Assembly (NCBI RefSeq): GCF_014646255.1
Contig: NZ_BMNC01000001.1
Span: forward strand, 1,213,805-1,277,804
DNA: 64,000 nucleotides
Origin: Lentzea pudingi
GTDB taxonomy: Bacteria > Actinomycetota > Actinomycetes > Mycobacteriales > Pseudonocardiaceae
Direction: 5' to 3'
The number at the start of each line of letters is the position of its first letter. Positions within the stretch are counted from its first letter, which is position 1. Below, piece after piece: positions 1 through 8,383 of this stretch. The translations under genes and the position numbers were made by a program. The notes below the pieces were generated by a model that searched no databases, had not been told where the DNA came from, and was given only the letters and a program-made list of their open reading frames with translations.

Positions 1-69
1 CCGAAAAAGATCACCTTCGCCAACCCGGTGCTGTCCGTCCACCAGACGGACGTCAGCCCTCCTCCGCTG

Positions 70-714
70 TCACTTCCGCCAGAACAGGTGGTGGGTCACG
101 CCGCTCGAACTGGGCACGACATCGGCGTAGAACCGGTCGAGCAGCTCGTCGGGCGACTTCCACAACGGCACCCCGTGCCCGAGTTCCACCGGCGACACCG
201 CGACGTGCATCGTGTCGATGAGATCGGCGTCGAGGAACGACCGGATCGTGGTGGCGCCGCCGCCGATCCGCACGTCCTTGCCCCGCGCGGCCTCCTTCGC
301 GCGCCGCAGGACGTCCGCCGGGGCGCCGTTCACGAAGTGGAACGTCGTGTCGGAGAGGGTGAACGACGGCCGTTCGTGGTGGGTCAGGACGAAGACCGGC
401 GTGTGGAACGGCGGTTCGTCACCCCACCAGCCCTGCCAGTCGTGGTTCTCCCAAGGGCCGCGGTGCGGGCTGAACTTGTTGGCGCCCATGATCTCCGCGC
501 CGATGTTGTGCGCGAAGTCGCGGGTCAGGTAGTCGTCGAGCCCGCGCGTGCCGCCGGGGTCGGTGCGGTTGGGCCAGCTCGCCGTGGCGCCCGCCCACGC
601 GAACAGGGCGCCGGGGTCGGCGTGCCCGAACGGCCTCTCGAGGGTCTGGTCCTCACCGGCGCCGAACCCGTCCTGGGACACGACGAAGTTCTGCACCTTC
701 ACCAGCTGGGTCAT
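70..714 (-). CDS. RibD C-terminal/dihydrofolate reductase-like protein
   Basis: A 214-residue protein of the bifunctional deaminase-reductase C-terminal (RibD_C, DHFR-like) family, a probable NADPH-dependent cytosolic reductase of unknown substrate. The N-terminus (MTQLVKVQNFVVSQDG) is the usual first strand of these stand-alone proteins, a central GANKF segment precedes the nucleotide-binding half, and KDVRIGGGATTIRSFL is the typical glycine-rich reductase signature. Length fits the family. The start is the ATG at 714, because the open frame further upstream runs antisense to the divergent kinase-like gene. It is transcribed away from that gene across a 160-bp gap that should hold both promoters. 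Confidence 0.85.
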   Translation of the reverse strand: MTQLVKVQNFVVSQDGFGAGEDQTLERPFGHADPGALFAWAGATASWPNRTDPGGTRGLDDYLTRDFAHNIGAEIMGANKFSPHRGPWENHDWQGWWGDEPPFHTPVFVLTHHERPSFTLSDTTFHFVNGAPADVLRRAKEAARGKDVRIGGGATTIRSFLDADLIDTMHVAVSPVELGHGVPLWKSPDELLDRFYADVVPSSSGVTHHLFWRK

Positions 715-876
715 GGAGCTTCCTTCCACTCTTGGTCGAGAGGTGGACCGCGGTGGCCGTGCGAACTCATCGGTCCCGGCGGGAGGATCATGCTCCTGCG
801 GTCGATTTACGGCGTCCTGCCGCGCCGCGAACACAGGACTTGTCCGTCCGGCCGGGCCGTCGCTACCTTCCGGGCC

Positions 877-1413
877 GTGACTGGCCAAGTGATCATCCTG
901 ACCGGGCCGCCCGCGGCGGGGAAGACGTCGGTGGCCGGGCTTCTCGCCACTGGTGCCGACGTGCCGACGGTGCACCTCGTGACCGACCAGTTCTACCGCT
1001 CGATCCGCACGGGTTTCGTGCTGCCGTTCCTGCCGGAGGCGCACGGGCAGAACGAGGTCGTCGTCGACGCGATCGTGGCAACGGCCGCGACGTTCGCGCG
1101 CGGCGGGTACGACGTCGTGGTCGACGGCATCGTGGGGCCGTGGTTCCTGCCGCCGTTCTGTGCGCTGGCGGACGAGTTCGCGGTGTCGTACGTCGTGCTC
1201 AGGCCGAACCTGGACATCACGCTGGCGCGAGCGCGGGAACGCGTAGGCGACGAGTTGAAGAACGTCGAGGCGATCACCGGCCTGCACACCGCGTTCGCGG
1301 ACCTCGGCGACCTCGAAGGGCACGTGGTCGACAGCGGGGGTCTCGACGCGGAGCAGACGGCGGCCGAGGTCCGGCGCGTGCTCGCCGCTGGCCGGCACCG
1401 GCTGGTCCGCTGA
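877..1413 (+). CDS. P-loop kinase-like AAA family ATPase
   Basis: A 178-residue P-loop protein of the small-molecule kinase type (AAA_33/chloramphenicol phosphotransferase-like). The Walker A motif GPPAAGKTS lies at residues 8-16, right after a short first strand, and HLVTDQFYRSIR follows as the substrate-side segment; VVVDGIVGPWF resembles the Walker B region of shikimate/gluconate-type kinases. The GTG at 877 is the start that puts the P-loop at its normal distance from the N-terminus. The acceptor cannot be told from sequence. The gene converges on the AIM24 gene with a strong hairpin between them. Confidence 0.8.
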   Translation: MTGQVIILTGPPAAGKTSVAGLLATGADVPTVHLVTDQFYRSIRTGFVLPFLPEAHGQNEVVVDAIVATAATFARGGYDVVVDGIVGPWFLPPFCALADEFAVSYVVLRPNLDITLARARERVGDELKNVEAITGLHTAFADLGDLEGHVVDSGGLDAEQTAAEVRRVLAAGRHRLVR

Positions 1414-1420
1414 GGACGGA

Positions 1421-1453
1421 GAACCGTCCGGGCGAAGGCCGCCCGGACGGTTC
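1421..1453. terminator. Bidirectional terminator hairpin
   Basis: A perfect 14-bp stem (GAACCGTCCGGGCG at 1421-1434 and its complement at 1440-1453) closes a 5-nt loop. It sits between the convergent stops at 1413 and 1462, so it can end transcription from both sides. Confidence 0.75.
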
Positions 1454-1461
1454 GGCGGGCG

Positions 1462-2133
1462 TCACTGCGCGGTCGGCACCGGGTGCCCTTCCGACGCCTG
1501 CACGACCACGATGCCGTTGCCCTGCAACGCGAGCTGGTACGCCTCGCCCGACCCGCGCCCGATCATGGCGCCCATCTTGGCCGTCTTGCGGACCGACGAC
1601 TGCAGCGAGGTCGACCACAGGACCGCGGACTGCATGTCGACGAACGTCGGCACGTCCACGTTCAGCACGACCGGCGTCCCGTAGGCGGTGACGGCCAGAG
1701 CGCCGGTGCCCGTGAACGTCGTGTTGAACAGGCCGCCGCTGAGCATCGAGGCGCCCTCGGTGCGGTTGATGTCCCACTGGAGCGTGCTGTCGAACGCGAG
1801 CACGTTGCGGCCGTTGACGGTGACGGACTCGTTCTCCAGGTACAGCACGAAGATATCGTCGGCGTCCTGGGCGAGGAACACGTCCCCGCTGCCCGACACC
1901 TTCATCAGCGACATGCCTTCACCGGTGAAGGCCTTCTTGAACAGCTTGCCGATGCCGCCGGCGCCCTCGTAGGCGAAGTCGACGTCGCCCTGGTAGGCGA
2001 CCATCGACCCCTGCTTGGCGAAGAAGAACCCGCCGCTGCCGGTGAGGTCCACCTTCAGCATGCGTTCGTTCTGCAGTTGGAAGCTTCCCGGCTCGACGGA
2101 CCGTTCCTGGTGGTTGAACAGTGAGCTGCGCAT
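1462..2133 (-). CDS. AIM24 family protein
   Basis: A 223-residue protein of the AIM24 (DUF124, TspO-associated/mitochondrial biogenesis AIM24) family. The family is built of beta strands, here visible as repeated G-rich hydrophobic strands such as GSGGFFFAKQGSMVAYQG and VSGSGDVFLAQDADDIFVLYLENESV. Bacterial members have no settled function; a membrane-associated role is often assumed. The start chosen is the ATG at 2133 (MRSSLFNHQ), as the extension upstream lacks family character. It is divergent from the alkane hydroxylase gene, with about 135 bp between them. Confidence 0.85.
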   Translation of the reverse strand: MRSSLFNHQERSVEPGSFQLQNERMLKVDLTGSGGFFFAKQGSMVAYQGDVDFAYEGAGGIGKLFKKAFTGEGMSLMKVSGSGDVFLAQDADDIFVLYLENESVTVNGRNVLAFDSTLQWDINRTEGASMLSGGLFNTTFTGTGALAVTAYGTPVVLNVDVPTFVDMQSAVLWSTSLQSSVRKTAKMGAMIGRGSGEAYQLALQGNGIVVVQASEGHPVPTAQ

Positions 2134-2212
2134 GCCCAGATGATGCAGGTGATCTTGGGTTCGTGCACCGGTGGGGTGAGATCGCGGCCAGGGCTTTACA
2201 AACATCCGCCTA

Positions 2213-2242
2213 TTGTCAAATCAGCTTTACGTGTCCTACCGT
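2213..2242 (+). promoter_or_regulatory. Possible alkB promoter
   Basis: TTGTCA at 2213-2218 and TACCGT at 2237-2242 with an 18-bp spacer resemble a housekeeping -35/-10 pair, 27 bp upstream of the alkB ATG. The stretch is the most AT-rich in this gap. TGTCAA occurs again at 2245-2250, which might be part of a TetR operator. This is a motif reading only. Confidence 0.3.
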
Positions 2243-2268
2243 TCTGTCAACCTCCAGAGGAGCGTGGC

Positions 2269-3669
2269 ATGAGCGACATGAAGGCAACGGTGCCCGTCGG
2301 CTCAACCGAGCGGTGGACGGACGGCAAGCGGTACCTGTGGCTGCTGGGACTGGTCGTGCCGTCCCTGGCGTTCCTGGCGATCGGGATGCACGCGGCGACG
2401 GGCTGGGGCGTGTGGTTCTGGATCGGCCCGATCGTGGTGCTGCTGATCGTCCCGGCGATCGACCTCGTCGCCGGGCTCGACCGGAGCAACCCGCCCGACG
2501 ACGTCATCGAGCGGCTGGAGAACGACCGCTACTACCGCTGGATCACCTACCTGTTCCTGCCGATCCAGTACGTCGGGTTCGTGGTGGCGTTCTGGCTGAT
2601 CGCGCGCGGTGATCTGTCCGTTGTGGACAAGATCGGGCTCGCGGTGTCGATCGGGTGCATCGGCGGCATCGGCATCAACACCGCGCACGAACTGGGGCAC
2701 AAGAAGGAGAGCCACGAGCGCTGGCTGTCGAAGATCGCGCTGGCGCAGAGCTTCTACGGCCACTTCTACATCGAGCACAACCGTGGCCACCACGTGCGGG
2801 TCGCGACCCCGGAGGACCCGGCGAGCAGCAGGGTGGGGGAGAGCTTCTACCGGTTCTGGCCGCGCACCGTCCTCGGCTCGGTGAAGTCGGCGTGGCGGCT
2901 CGAGCGCAAGCGGTACGCGCGGCGCGACCGGCACCCATACCGGCCGGGCAACGACGTGCTCAACGCGTGGCTGATGTCGGCGGTGCTGTGGGCGGCGCTG
3001 ATCGCGTGGCTCGGCGTCGGCATCGTGCCGTACCTGCTGATCCAGGCGGTGATCGGCTTCTCGCTGCTGGAGGTCGTGAACTACATGGAGCACTACGGGA
3101 TGCTGCGGCAGATGGTCGGGGCGCCGGGCCGCCGCCGCTACGAGCGGGTCGATCCCAGCCACAGCTGGAACTCCAACAACATCGCCACGAACGTCCTGCT
3201 CTACCACCTGCAGCGGCACAGCGACCACCACGCCAACCCGACCCGGCGCTACCAGACGCTGCGCGACTTCGCCGAGTCGCCGGTGCTGCCCACCGGGTAC
3301 GCGGGCATGATCTTGCTGGCCCTGGTGCCACCGTTGTGGCGCCGCGTGATGGACCCGCGGGTGCAGGGGCACTTCGGCGGTGACATCGGACGCGCCAACA
3401 TCCAGCCCGGCAAGCGCGCGAAGGTGCTCGCCCGCTACGGCGGCACCGACTCGGGCTCCGACGTCGTCGCCGACAGCCGTGGCGACGCGACCGCGGGCGG
3501 CATGTGCCCCGGCTGCGGGTACGTCTACGACGAGACGACGGGCGACCCGCGCGAGGGCTTCCCCGCCGGAACGCCGTGGGCCGCCATCCCTGACTCGTGG
3601 TGCTGCCCGGACTGCGGGGTGCGCGAGAAGATCGACTTCGTCGCGCCGGGCCGCGTGACATCGGCCTAG
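2269..3669 (+). CDS. alkB: Alkane 1-monooxygenase with fused C-terminal rubredoxin
   Basis: A 466-residue integral-membrane di-iron alkane hydroxylase that oxidises medium-chain n-alkanes to 1-alkanols. All histidine boxes are present: HELGHK (140-145), EHNRGHH (169-175), NYMEHYG (from 271) and LQRHSDHHA (from 314), between hydrophobic helices. After a linker, residues 412-460 form a rubredoxin with MCPGCGY and CCPDCG iron-binding pairs, so the electron carrier is covalently attached. AlkB-rubredoxin fusions are known from actinobacteria. The ATG at 2269 has a good AGAGGAG ribosome binding site. A TetR gene follows 10 bp downstream, probably its regulator. Reductase must come from elsewhere in the genome. 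Confidence 0.95.
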   Translation: MSDMKATVPVGSTERWTDGKRYLWLLGLVVPSLAFLAIGMHAATGWGVWFWIGPIVVLLIVPAIDLVAGLDRSNPPDDVIERLENDRYYRWITYLFLPIQYVGFVVAFWLIARGDLSVVDKIGLAVSIGCIGGIGINTAHELGHKKESHERWLSKIALAQSFYGHFYIEHNRGHHVRVATPEDPASSRVGESFYRFWPRTVLGSVKSAWRLERKRYARRDRHPYRPGNDVLNAWLMSAVLWAALIAWLGVGIVPYLLIQAVIGFSLLEVVNYMEHYGMLRQMVGAPGRRRYERVDPSHSWNSNNIATNVLLYHLQRHSDHHANPTRRYQTLRDFAESPVLPTGYAGMILLALVPPLWRRVMDPRVQGHFGGDIGRANIQPGKRAKVLARYGGTDSGSDVVADSRGDATAGGMCPGCGYVYDETTGDPREGFPAGTPWAAIPDSWCCPDCGVREKIDFVAPGRVTSA

Positions 3670-3679
3670 GATCAGGCGC

Positions 3680-4291
3680 ATGGGTGGGACATCTCCGGCA
3701 GCGGCCTCGGGCCGCCGGCAGCCGATCGTCGAGGCGGCCATCGAGATGACCGCCCGCGACGGCTGGGCCGCGGTCACCATGACGCGGCTCGCAGAGCAGG
3801 CCGGCGTCAGCAGGCAGACCGTCTACAACGAGGTCGGCTCGAAGAACTCCCTCGCGGACGCGATGCTGGCGCACGAGCTCGGCCGGTTCCTCACCGCCAT
3901 CAGCGCCGCCTTCGACCGCCACGCGGACGACCTCGTCGAGGCGATCCACGACGCCGTCCGCGACGTCCTCGAACTCGCCCGCGGCAACCTGCTGGTCCGC
4001 GCGATCGCCTCCGCGACGCACGGCGCCGACACCGAGCTGGTGCCCCTGCTCACGACCCAGGCCGAAACGCTGCTCGTCGAGATCAAGGCGATGCTCGCGG
4101 CACGCGTCGAGTCCTACCGGACGGGCCTGACGGGCGAGCAGGTCGAGGTGCTGATCGACCTCATGACGAGGACCGTCCTCAGTCACGTCGTCCAGCCGGC
4201 GGGCACCCCGGCCGGCACCGCGGACGGCCTGGCGTGGCTGGCGTCACGTGTGCTGGAGGAGCCCGCGCGCAAACCGCTGCGCTTCAGCTGA
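3680..4291 (+). CDS. TetR family regulator downstream of alkB
   Basis: A 203-residue TetR-type repressor. The N-terminal helix-turn-helix is clear (TMTRLAEQAGVSRQTVYNEVGSK, about residues 35-57); the rest is an all-helical ligand domain ending in a short basic tail. It starts 10 bp after the alkB stop and is surely co-transcribed with it. TetR genes placed directly after alkB or alkB-rubredoxin genes commonly repress that operon and respond to alkanes or fatty acyl products; that role here is inference from position. Confidence 0.88.
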   Translation: MGGTSPAAASGRRQPIVEAAIEMTARDGWAAVTMTRLAEQAGVSRQTVYNEVGSKNSLADAMLAHELGRFLTAISAAFDRHADDLVEAIHDAVRDVLELARGNLLVRAIASATHGADTELVPLLTTQAETLLVEIKAMLAARVESYRTGLTGEQVEVLIDLMTRTVLSHVVQPAGTPAGTADGLAWLASRVLEEPARKPLRFS

Positions 4292-4454
4292 CGAACACCA
4301 CTGGTGAGCGTGCTCGACACAGTGGCGGACCGGCTCGTCGTGTAAACAGTGCGGTTCCGCGCTCCGAACTGGCTGAAGCCCTGCCGGCATCGATCCCCGG
4401 TCGGTTCCCCGATGTTCGGCCGTTGCGACACAATTACGTGAGCTGCCGCATCAG

Positions 4455-4520
4455 GGAGCCGGATCAGGGAGCCGGGGAAGTCGGCTGAGATTGCCGGGAA
4501 CTACCCCGGCCGGGTGAACG
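4455..4520 (+). promoter_or_regulatory. Structured leader resembling a cobalamin riboswitch core
   Basis: Upstream of the metal transporter operon lie two direct GGGAGCCGG copies (from about 4456) followed by GGGAAGTCGGCTGAGATTG, CCGGGAACTACCCCGG and CCGGGTGAACGACC. Order and spacing resemble the GGGAA..CGGTG..GA..CCGG..CT..CCCG..GGTGA core of actinobacterial cobalamin riboswitches. No clear B12 box (AGCCAGGAGACC) follows, so this may be partial or a chance resemblance. A metal or cobalamin control of the transporter would make sense, but the call is weak. Confidence 0.28.
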
Positions 4521-4531
4521 ACCTGTGGCAC

Positions 4532-5167
4532 GTGACTGCGTTGTCTCTGCTGCTCAAGGGAGTGCACTGCCGCTACGGCAGGCATCCCGCCGTCCACTCC
4601 GTGGATCTTGACGTACCCGCCGGCCTGCGGGTCGCGCTGATCGGTACCAACGGCTCCGGCAAGTCGACGCTGCTGCGCGCGGTGCTGGGGTTTCAGCCCG
4701 TCGCCGACGGAGTGGTCGAGGTCGGTGGCGAGCGGGCGGTGTCGGCGGCGCAGTGGCGCAAGCGGCGCACCGAGGTGGCGTGGATTCCGCAGCTGCGGTC
4801 GACCGGCCGGTTTCCCCTGCTGCTGGGCGAACTCCTCGACAGCAGTGGTGACGGTGTGGCGGCACGGGAGGCGGCCGCGCGGCTGGGGCTAGAGGGACTG
4901 GAGTCGCGCGGGGTGCACACGCTGTCCGGCGGCCAGGCACAACGGGCGTGGCTCGCACGGGCGGTGGGTGCTGTCGCGGCGGGTGCCGGGATGTTGCTGG
5001 CCGACGAACCCACTGCCGCACTGGACTTCGTAGGGCAGGAGGAAGCGGCAGCGGTGCTCACCGAACTGCCGGTCACCCTGCTCGTGGCCACCCACGACCG
5101 TGCGGTCGCCGAGGCGTGCGACAAAGTCGTCGAGATGGCCGCCGGACGGTTGCGGGACGTCGCGTGA
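4532..5167 (+). CDS. Metal ABC transporter ATP-binding protein (ZnuC/AztA-like)
   Basis: A 211-residue cytoplasmic ATPase of the Zn/Mn/Fe-chelate ABC importer class. Walker A is GTNGSGKST, the signature is LSGGQAQRAWLARA, and Walker B with the catalytic Glu is MLLADEP; the His switch is in ATHDRAVAEACDKV. The next two genes encode the matching permease and binding lipoprotein, and the permease GTG overlaps this stop. The start is uncertain: GTG 4532 avoids the structured leader, while GTG 4514 would add six residues. The transported metal (zinc, manganese or cobalt) cannot be fixed from sequence. Confidence 0.88.
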   Translation: MTALSLLLKGVHCRYGRHPAVHSVDLDVPAGLRVALIGTNGSGKSTLLRAVLGFQPVADGVVEVGGERAVSAAQWRKRRTEVAWIPQLRSTGRFPLLLGELLDSSGDGVAAREAAARLGLEGLESRGVHTLSGGQAQRAWLARAVGAVAAGAGMLLADEPTAALDFVGQEEAAAVLTELPVTLLVATHDRAVAEACDKVVEMAAGRLRDVA

Positions 5168-5967
5168 TCGCGGAGTTGCTCGCGCTGGTTCCGGTGCAGC
5201 GCGCGGGTTTCGGCCTGCTGCTCGGTGCGATCGCGTTGCCGCCGGTCGGGGTGCTGATCGTCGGCCTCGACATCTATCCCGTCCGGTTCGCGATCATGCA
5301 CGTGGCGTTGCTCGGCAGCGCCATCGGCCTGCTCACCGGCACGGACCCCTTGCTGTGGGCGCTTGTGCTGTGTGCGTTGGCAGGCGGTGGGCTCGCGCCG
5401 TTCGCCACGACCTCCGCGGGTTTGTCCGGTGCGATGGGCCTGTTGATGAGCCTCGCGATCGCCGTGGCGTTGCTGGTGCTGTCGATCTCCGGCGTGAACG
5501 CCAACGGGGCGTTCGAGTTGCTGTGGGGCTCGATCCTGTCCACCAGGCCGGTTGATCTCGCAGTGCTCGGCGTGCTGGCGGTCGCGATCCCGGCGCTGTT
5601 CTGGTGGCGTCGCAGGGATCTGTCGTTGTTGCTGCACGACCGGGAGCTCGCCGCCTGCTCCGGCGTGCGCACCGGTCCGTTGACGATGGCGTTGCTCGTG
5701 GTGATCGCGGTGTCGATCGCCGGGGCGATCAAGCTGACCGGCGCGTTGCTCGTGGACGCGCTGACGTTGTTGCCCGCACTGGCCGCGCGGCGCATCGGAC
5801 GCGGCCTGACCGGCATGGTCGTCGCGTCCATCGGCATCGGGCTCGTGGTCGCCGTCGGCGGCCTGATGCTCGCACTCGTGCTGGACCAGCCACCTGGTCC
5901 GGTGCTCGTTCTGCTGGCGGGCGTGATCGCCCTGCTCGCCCAGCTGCTACCGATGAGGAGAACCTGA
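5164..5967 (+). CDS. Metal ABC transporter permease (ZnuB/AztB-like)
   Basis: A 267-residue ABC-3 family permease with about eight hydrophobic membrane segments; the segment ALTLLPALAARRI near residue 205 is the conserved coupling region of the ZnuB family. Translation starts at GTG 5164, which overlaps the ATPase stop codon (GTGA), so the two proteins are translationally coupled. The lipoprotein gene starts 3 bp after this one. Together they form a complete importer without a visible Zur box upstream. Confidence 0.9.
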   Translation: MIAELLALVPVQRAGFGLLLGAIALPPVGVLIVGLDIYPVRFAIMHVALLGSAIGLLTGTDPLLWALVLCALAGGGLAPFATTSAGLSGAMGLLMSLAIAVALLVLSISGVNANGAFELLWGSILSTRPVDLAVLGVLAVAIPALFWWRRRDLSLLLHDRELAACSGVRTGPLTMALLVVIAVSIAGAIKLTGALLVDALTLLPALAARRIGRGLTGMVVASIGIGLVVAVGGLMLALVLDQPPGPVLVLLAGVIALLAQLLPMRRT

Positions 5968-5970
5968 CCA

Positions 5971-6750
5971 GTGAAGATCAAGCTCGTCGTGCTCGGCGCG
6001 GTGTTCGCGCTGACCGCCTGCGGTGGCGGTGCGCAGCCCGCGGCGCCGAACGGGTCCTCGAACGCCCCGGCGGGCAAGAAGGTCGTCGCGGCCACGGCGT
6101 GGGAGGCCGCGCTGGCGAAGGCCGCGGGCGCGACGGACGTGAAGGTCGTCGTTCCGGCGACCGTGGCGCACGCGGCCGACTACGACCCCAAGCCGTCCGA
6201 CCTCGCCGCGGTCGCCGGCGCGGATCTGGTGCTGTACGCGGAGTTCGAGGGGTTCGCGCCCAAGCTGAAGGAAGCCGCGGGCGGTTCCGCCAAGGTCGAG
6301 ATGCTCAAGCTCGAGAACGCGCCGGAGGTAGTGCGTGCCGAGGTGCTGCGCCTGGGAGGCCTTCTCGGCACGACGCCGGCCGCCGAGGAGTGGCTGAAGA
6401 AGTTCGACACCACGCTCGCTGACGTCAAGACGCAGGTGAGTGGCGCTTTCGCCGGCGGCAAGGCGCCGAAGGTGGTCAGCCAGGCGTTCGTCGCCTACAT
6501 GGCCGGGATCACCGGCGCCGAGGTCGTCGGCACGTTCGGCCCGCAGCCGGTCACCCCGGCGCAGCTGGCCGAGCTGTCGGGCAAGCAGCCGGACCTGGTG
6601 TTCGACAACGTGCACATGTCCACCGGCACCGTGCTGCCCGGCTCGTCCGCGAAGCAGGTCAAGATCGTGAACTACCCCGGTGCGGACCTCGACCTCCTCG
6701 GCGTCTTCAAGACCAACGCCGAGGAGATCACCAAGGTGCTCAAGGGCTGA
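5971..6750 (+). CDS. Metal ABC transporter substrate-binding lipoprotein (ZnuA/AztC-like)
   Basis: A 259-residue exported binding protein. The N-terminus has a short lipoprotein signal with lipobox LTAC, giving Cys17 as lipid anchor, followed by a Gly/Ala/Pro-rich linker. The body has the cluster A-I fold features: WEAALAKAAGA, VPATVAHAADYDPKPSD and the hinge helix ADLVLYAEFEGFAPKLKE. There is no long His-rich loop, unlike many zinc-specific proteins. It closes the importer operon, and its 3' end overlaps the convergent acyl-CoA ligase gene by 11 bp. Confidence 0.88.
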   Translation: MKIKLVVLGAVFALTACGGGAQPAAPNGSSNAPAGKKVVAATAWEAALAKAAGATDVKVVVPATVAHAADYDPKPSDLAAVAGADLVLYAEFEGFAPKLKEAAGGSAKVEMLKLENAPEVVRAEVLRLGGLLGTTPAAEEWLKKFDTTLADVKTQVSGAFAGGKAPKVVSQAFVAYMAGITGAEVVGTFGPQPVTPAQLAELSGKQPDLVFDNVHMSTGTVLPGSSAKQVKIVNYPGADLDLLGVFKTNAEEITKVLKG

Positions 6751-8383
6751 CCAGTTCCTGCACGGCGCGGCGGTCGACCTTGCCCGCCGCGCCGAGCGGG
6801 AGCGCGTCGACCACGACCAGGCGTTCGGGGAACTTGCGCGGCTCCAGGCCCTGCGCCGCCAGGTGCGCGGTCAGGTCGTGCAGCGTCGGTGCCGGATCGG
6901 CCACGACGCAGGCGCACAGTCGTTCGCCGAGCACGTCGTCCGGCACCGGCACGCACACCACGTCCCGCACCGCGGGGTGTGTGGACAGCAGGGCTTCGAC
7001 CTCTGCCGGGCTGATGTTCATGCCACCTCGGATGATCACGTCCTTGCGCCGGCCGACCACGTGCAGGTAGCCGTCCGCGTCGATGCGGCCGAGGTCGCCG
7101 GTGCGGACCCAGCCGTCAGGAGTGCGGTAGCGCTCGTTCAGTTCCGGTGCGCCGACGTAGCAGAGGGGGGACATCGGGCCGAGCGAGACGATCTCACCGA
7201 CGTCGCCGGGCGGGACGTCGCGCAGGGAGTCGTCCACGATCCGCAGCCGGGCCACGGAGGGGTTGGGGCGCCCTGCGGTGTCGGCGCGGCTGGGCGGGTC
7301 GTTCAGTGCGGTGTGGCAGTTGACGCCGTCGGCCGAGCCGTAGACGTTGACCACCGTGCAGCCGAGGGTTTCGCGGACGCGTGCGGCGGTCGTGGCGTCT
7401 AGGGCGGCACCTCCCAATGCGACCACCCGCAGGCTGGAGGTGTCGAACTGCCCCAGCTCGGGGCTGTCGATGATCATCCGCAGCATCGTGGGCACCGCCA
7501 GCACGTGCGTCGGCCGGGCGCGTTCGATCATCGCCAACGCCGCTGTGACGTCGAACTTGGGCATCAGCACCAAAGTGCCGCCGTGCACCGCGAGCGTGAC
7601 CGACGTTCCGTTGCTGCCGTAGGACGATGCGAGCGGCACCATCACGTAGTTGCGCAGCTCCGGGTTGCTCCCCATCAGTTCGCCGATGAACCGCCCGCGG
7701 CCGCCGACCAGCGCGTTGTGGGAGTACAGCACCATCTTCGGCGCCGCCTCCGAACCGGAGGTGACCAGGATCCGCGCCGGCCCGTCGGGGTCGGGTGAGG
7801 CGGGGGAGAACCGGGCCGGGTCGGCGGCCAGCAACGCCGACACCGGAACACAGCCCGCCGGCACCGGACCGTCACCCGCCGCGATGACGGTCCGCAGTTC
7901 GGGCAGTTCGCCCGCCAGCGCGCGGGTGCGCTGGGCGCAGGGGTAGTCGCCGTAGAACGTCGTGGTCACCACGGCGACCGCGCCGGAACGGCTGAGCAGG
8001 CTCGCGGCTTCTCGATCGCCACGACCCACCGGGTACGGCAGGGAGATCGCGCCCAGCGCGGCGATCGCGAGGTCGAACGCACAAGCAAGCCTGCCGTTCG
8101 GCAACTGGATGCCTACGACATCGCCCTGCTCCACGCCCATGCCCGCAAGACCCACTGCGAGCGACCGCGCCATCGAATCCAGCTCGGCGTAACTGACGTC
8201 CCCGTCCGCGTCGACGATCGCTGTGCGGCCAGGACCAGCGAGCACGTGCTCTCTGAACAGCGAGTGCAGATCGCGGTCGCGGTAGAGGCCGTTCGCGGCC
8301 CAGCCGCGCCGGACCTCGTAGGGCACCAAGTCGGCCAGGTGCTTCACGACGGGCGTTGCGGCAAGGGTCACTGGAACCTCCAC
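6740..8383 (-). CDS. AMP-binding acyl-CoA synthetase
   Basis: A 547-residue ANL-superfamily enzyme that activates a carboxylic acid with ATP and joins it to CoA. The phosphate-binding loop is present in a variant form (TSGSEAAPKMVLYSH), followed by the adenine-site motif NVYGSADG, the hinge WVRTGDLGRIDADGYLHVVGRRKDVI, and the C-terminal lysine in LPLGAAGKVDRRA. The gene lies directly after a type III CoA-transferase gene with a 16-bp overlap and so is coupled to it. Beside the divergent acyl-CoA dehydrogenase this suggests a short acid-degradation module; the substrate is unknown. Confidence 0.9.
   Translation of the reverse strand: MEVPVTLAATPVVKHLADLVPYEVRRGWAANGLYRDRDLHSLFREHVLAGPGRTAIVDADGDVSYAELDSMARSLAVGLAGMGVEQGDVVGIQLPNGRLACAFDLAIAALGAISLPYPVGRGDREAASLLSRSGAVAVVTTTFYGDYPCAQRTRALAGELPELRTVIAAGDGPVPAGCVPVSALLAADPARFSPASPDPDGPARILVTSGSEAAPKMVLYSHNALVGGRGRFIGELMGSNPELRNYVMVPLASSYGSNGTSVTLAVHGGTLVLMPKFDVTAALAMIERARPTHVLAVPTMLRMIIDSPELGQFDTSSLRVVALGGAALDATTAARVRETLGCTVVNVYGSADGVNCHTALNDPPSRADTAGRPNPSVARLRIVDDSLRDVPPGDVGEIVSLGPMSPLCYVGAPELNERYRTPDGWVRTGDLGRIDADGYLHVVGRRKDVIIRGGMNISPAEVEALLSTHPAVRDVVCVPVPDDVLGERLCACVVADPAPTLHDLTAHLAAQGLEPRKFPERLVVVDALPLGAAGKVDRRAVQELVSP

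Noticed and set aside
4455..4560. TPP riboswitch (GGGAGC..GCTGAGA..ACCC..GAAC order)
   Set aside because: The highly conserved CCTGATC and GCGTAGGGA parts are absent, and no thiamin gene follows.
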